Below the pieces are notes generated by a model. That model had not been told where the DNA came from, searched no databases, and saw only the letters and a list, made by a program, of their open reading frames with translations. 64,000 nt of DNA from Phenylobacterium sp. J426 (GTDB taxonomy: Bacteria > Pseudomonadota > Alphaproteobacteria > Caulobacterales > Caulobacteraceae): contig NZ_JAJOMY010000001.1 of assembly GCF_024699945.1 (NCBI RefSeq), positions 3,665,001-3,729,000 of the forward strand, written 5' to 3'. Within the stretch, counting starts at the first letter, position 1, and each line of letters starts with the position of its first letter. This document shows positions 62,514 through 64,000 of the stretch, piece by piece. Both the position numbers and the translations under genes were made by a program.

Positions 62514-63575
62514 ATGGGGCGGATCGAGATCGTCACCCTGCGCGCCGACGCGCCGGCCGACCGGCCCGGCTTCGTCGAGGCGCAGGTCCTCCCCGGCCGC
62601 GGCATGATGCTGCTGCAGGCGAAGCTGCGGCTGCTCACAGGCGAGATCGTCGACGCCCTGTTCTCCCCCTCGCCCGATGAACTCGCCGACGCCTTCGGCG
62701 GCCCTGACGACTTCGCCGGCAACAAGACCTTCGCGTTCGGCGGCGCCGTGCTCATCCCCTACGCCAACCGCATCCGAGGGCGCGACCTCGGCGAGGCGCG
62801 AGAGATCGAAGCGACGGTCGACGGGCGCTCGGCTCGCCTGCCGCGCAACTGGGGCGGCAAGGCGCCGGGCGCGGCGCAGTACGCCATGCACGGCCTGATC
62901 CTCCAGACACCCGTGCCGTACGAGCGCCTCTCGCCCGGCCGGCTGACCGGACGCCTCGACGCCGGCGACTTCGGCGGGCGCTGGCCCGGACGGGCGGAGT
63001 TCGACTTCGAATGGCGCCTCGAGAACGGTGAGCTGGCGCTCGGCGTCACGGCCCGCAACGTCGGCGACGCCGACCTGCCGCTGGGCATCGGCTTCCATCC
63101 CTACATGGCGCTGCCCTCAGGTGATCGCCGCCAGGCGCGCCTTCGGCTTTCCGCCCAGGTCCGCACAGAGGTGAACAACTACGACGAGGTCCTGCCGACC
63201 GGCCGCCTGCCCCCCAACGCCGGCACGCCCTATGACTTCGGCGAAGGGCCCGCCCTGGGCGATCTCTTCCTTGACGACTGCTTCACCGAACTTGCGCGAC
63301 AGGACGGCCGGGTCGTCGTGGAGGTGGAGGATCCCCTCGCCGGCATCGGTTACCGCTTCGCTTCCCAAAGCCCGCATGTGAAGGCCGTCCAGGTGTATGC
63401 GCCGCCGGAGAAGCCCTTTGTCGTCGTCGAGCCGCAGTTCAACGTCGCCGATCCGTTCGGAGACGTCTGGCCCGCGGGGATGGACACCGGAATGGCCAGG
63501 CTGAAGCCGGGCGCAAGCTTAACCTATGATTGTCTGTTGAGCGCCTACGCCGTGGGGAACCGCTCGCGGGGGTAG
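62514..63575 (+). CDS. Aldose 1-epimerase (galactose mutarotase)
   Basis: A 353-residue GalM-family protein that interconverts alpha and beta anomers. Active-site features: IPYANRIRG, YAMHGLILQ with the general-acid His, GIGFHPYMAL, and the C-terminal VVVEPQ with the catalytic Glu. It fits the sugar catabolism encoded at 54315-60628 by giving the correct anomer to the sugar dehydrogenase. Probably cotranscribed with the GH1-like gene. Confidence 0.92.
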   Translation: MGRIEIVTLRADAPADRPGFVEAQVLPGRGMMLLQAKLRLLTGEIVDALFSPSPDELADAFGGPDDFAGNKTFAFGGAVLIPYANRIRGRDLGEAREIEATVDGRSARLPRNWGGKAPGAAQYAMHGLILQTPVPYERLSPGRLTGRLDAGDFGGRWPGRAEFDFEWRLENGELALGVTARNVGDADLPLGIGFHPYMALPSGDRRQARLRLSAQVRTEVNNYDEVLPTGRLPPNAGTPYDFGEGPALGDLFLDDCFTELARQDGRVVVEVEDPLAGIGYRFASQSPHVKAVQVYAPPEKPFVVVEPQFNVADPFGDVWPAGMDTGMARLKPGASLTYDCLLSAYAVGNRSRG

Positions 63576-63590
63576 TGCTTTCCCAGCGCC

Positions 63591-63878
63591 ATGAACCGCG
63601 CACGCAAGAGTGAACAGAGGCAAGAGACCTGCGAAGTCATCGACTTCGACGAGGCGCTACTCGACTCCTGCCCGGCCGAAGAAAAGGCCGAGCTGCTGGG
63701 CGAGGCGCGCATCATCGCCAAGGCCTTCGCCAACGAGGGCGGCGTCGAGGAGTTGGAGGAGATGGCCCAGACGCTGTCCTGCGGCTTTCGCGACGCCGAG
63801 ATCGAGCGGGCTCATGCGCGCAAGCTCTCAGCAGCCCTGAAGCGCCTGGCGAAGGATCCCTGGAAGGACGAGCCCTAA
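63591..63878 (+). CDS. Hypothetical protein
   Basis: A 95-residue protein, mostly helical and acidic in the middle (CPAEEKAELLGEARIIAKAFA, EELEEMAQTL), with a basic N-terminus (MNRARKSEQRQE) and Lys/Arg-rich end. I do not recognise the family. The start ATG 63591 lies 15 bases past the mutarotase stop and is in the same direction. Confidence 0.6.
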   Translation: MNRARKSEQRQETCEVIDFDEALLDSCPAEEKAELLGEARIIAKAFANEGGVEELEEMAQTLSCGFRDAEIERAHARKLSAALKRLAKDPWKDEP

Positions 63879-63894
63879 GTCGACGTGCGGGCGG

Positions 63895-64000
63895 CTACTC
63901 GGCCGCCGCCGTCGCCTTACGCTTGGTCTTCGGCTCAGGCCGATCCAGCAGCTTCCGCAGCATCGAGGCCATCACCGGGGTGTCGTAGGGCTTGTCCAGC
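63895..64000 (-). CDS. Response regulator receiver-type protein, C-terminal fragment
   Basis: Only the last 34 residues are inside the window (LDKPYDTPVMASMLRKLLDRP, then a Lys/Ala-rich tail, stop at 63895). The KPYD motif and following helix are typical of the end of a receiver domain, where the conserved Lys-Pro precedes helix 5. It could be a stand-alone receiver or the receiver domain of a hybrid histidine kinase. Confidence 0.65.
   Translation of the reverse strand, partial: LDKPYDTPVMASMLRKLLDRPEPKTKRKATAAAE

Overview
The window is about 64 kb of very GC-rich, densely packed alphaproteobacterial chromosome. TonB-dependent receptors, an Entner-Doudoroff/De Ley-Doudoroff style sugar oxidation set, a Caulobacter-type ceramide locus and the general gene style point to Caulobacterales, probably Phenylobacterium or Caulobacter; this is inference from gene content. 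No phage, IS element, CRISPR array or rRNA was seen; one tRNA-Lys is present. No stretch over 300 bases lacks a gene.

Layout. 1-5974: two homologous TonB-dependent receptors flank a LuxR-type regulator. 6012-7951: glutathione-dependent formaldehyde detoxification (adhC-fghA). 8030-9875: a proline-rich membrane protein, a YdcF-like protein and a GIY-YIG-like small protein. 10129-14811: an Mla-type lipid transport operon (permease, ATPase, MCE protein, lipoprotein) ending in a patatin-like lipase. 14808-17831: folD, a Nudix hydrolase, an S1/P1 nuclease and a GST. 18638-23561: sulfite/APS reduction operon (cobA-DUF2849-cysI-DUF934-cysH-fpr) with a divergent LysR gene. 24725-26129: chorismate mutase, DUF1993, an HPt protein and tRNA-Lys.

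26282-41145 is the most interesting region. It is a full bacterial sphingolipid locus: a flippase, acyl-AMP ligase (AasR), ceramide reductase-like epimerase (CerR), dedicated ACP (AcpR), serine palmitoyltransferase (Spt), then on the other strand a nucleotidyltransferase-like protein, a lipid kinase and a CDP-alcohol phosphotransferase (the ceramide-phosphoglycerate type set), followed by a phosphoesterase, a HIT protein, an LptF/LptG pair, the ceramide synthase CerS and two sugar/choline-type nucleotidyltransferases. Together these can make ceramide, put an anionic headgroup on it and move it to the outer membrane.

41360-47899 carries a SWIB protein, a two-TM protein, a nucleophile-less dienelactone-hydrolase-like protein, a thioesterase with a TetR regulator, an acyl-CoA synthetase, an M20 peptidase and an XRE regulator. 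47999-54002 is a polysaccharide section with two fusion proteins (glycosyltransferase-UDP-galactopyranose mutase, and GH1-like-RmlD) around galE. 54315-60628 and 61215-63575 form a sugar catabolic region: SDR sugar dehydrogenase, SMP-30 lactonase, IlvD/Edd dehydratase, KDGal kinase, KDPGal aldolase, GH1-like protein and mutarotase, interrupted by an SbtA-SbtB bicarbonate transporter pair.

A striking property of the sequence is that at least twelve genes are broken by single-base indels, most at G/C homopolymers of 6-8 bases. This looks like uncorrected sequencing error rather than biology; coordinates for those genes span the frameshift and are marked.
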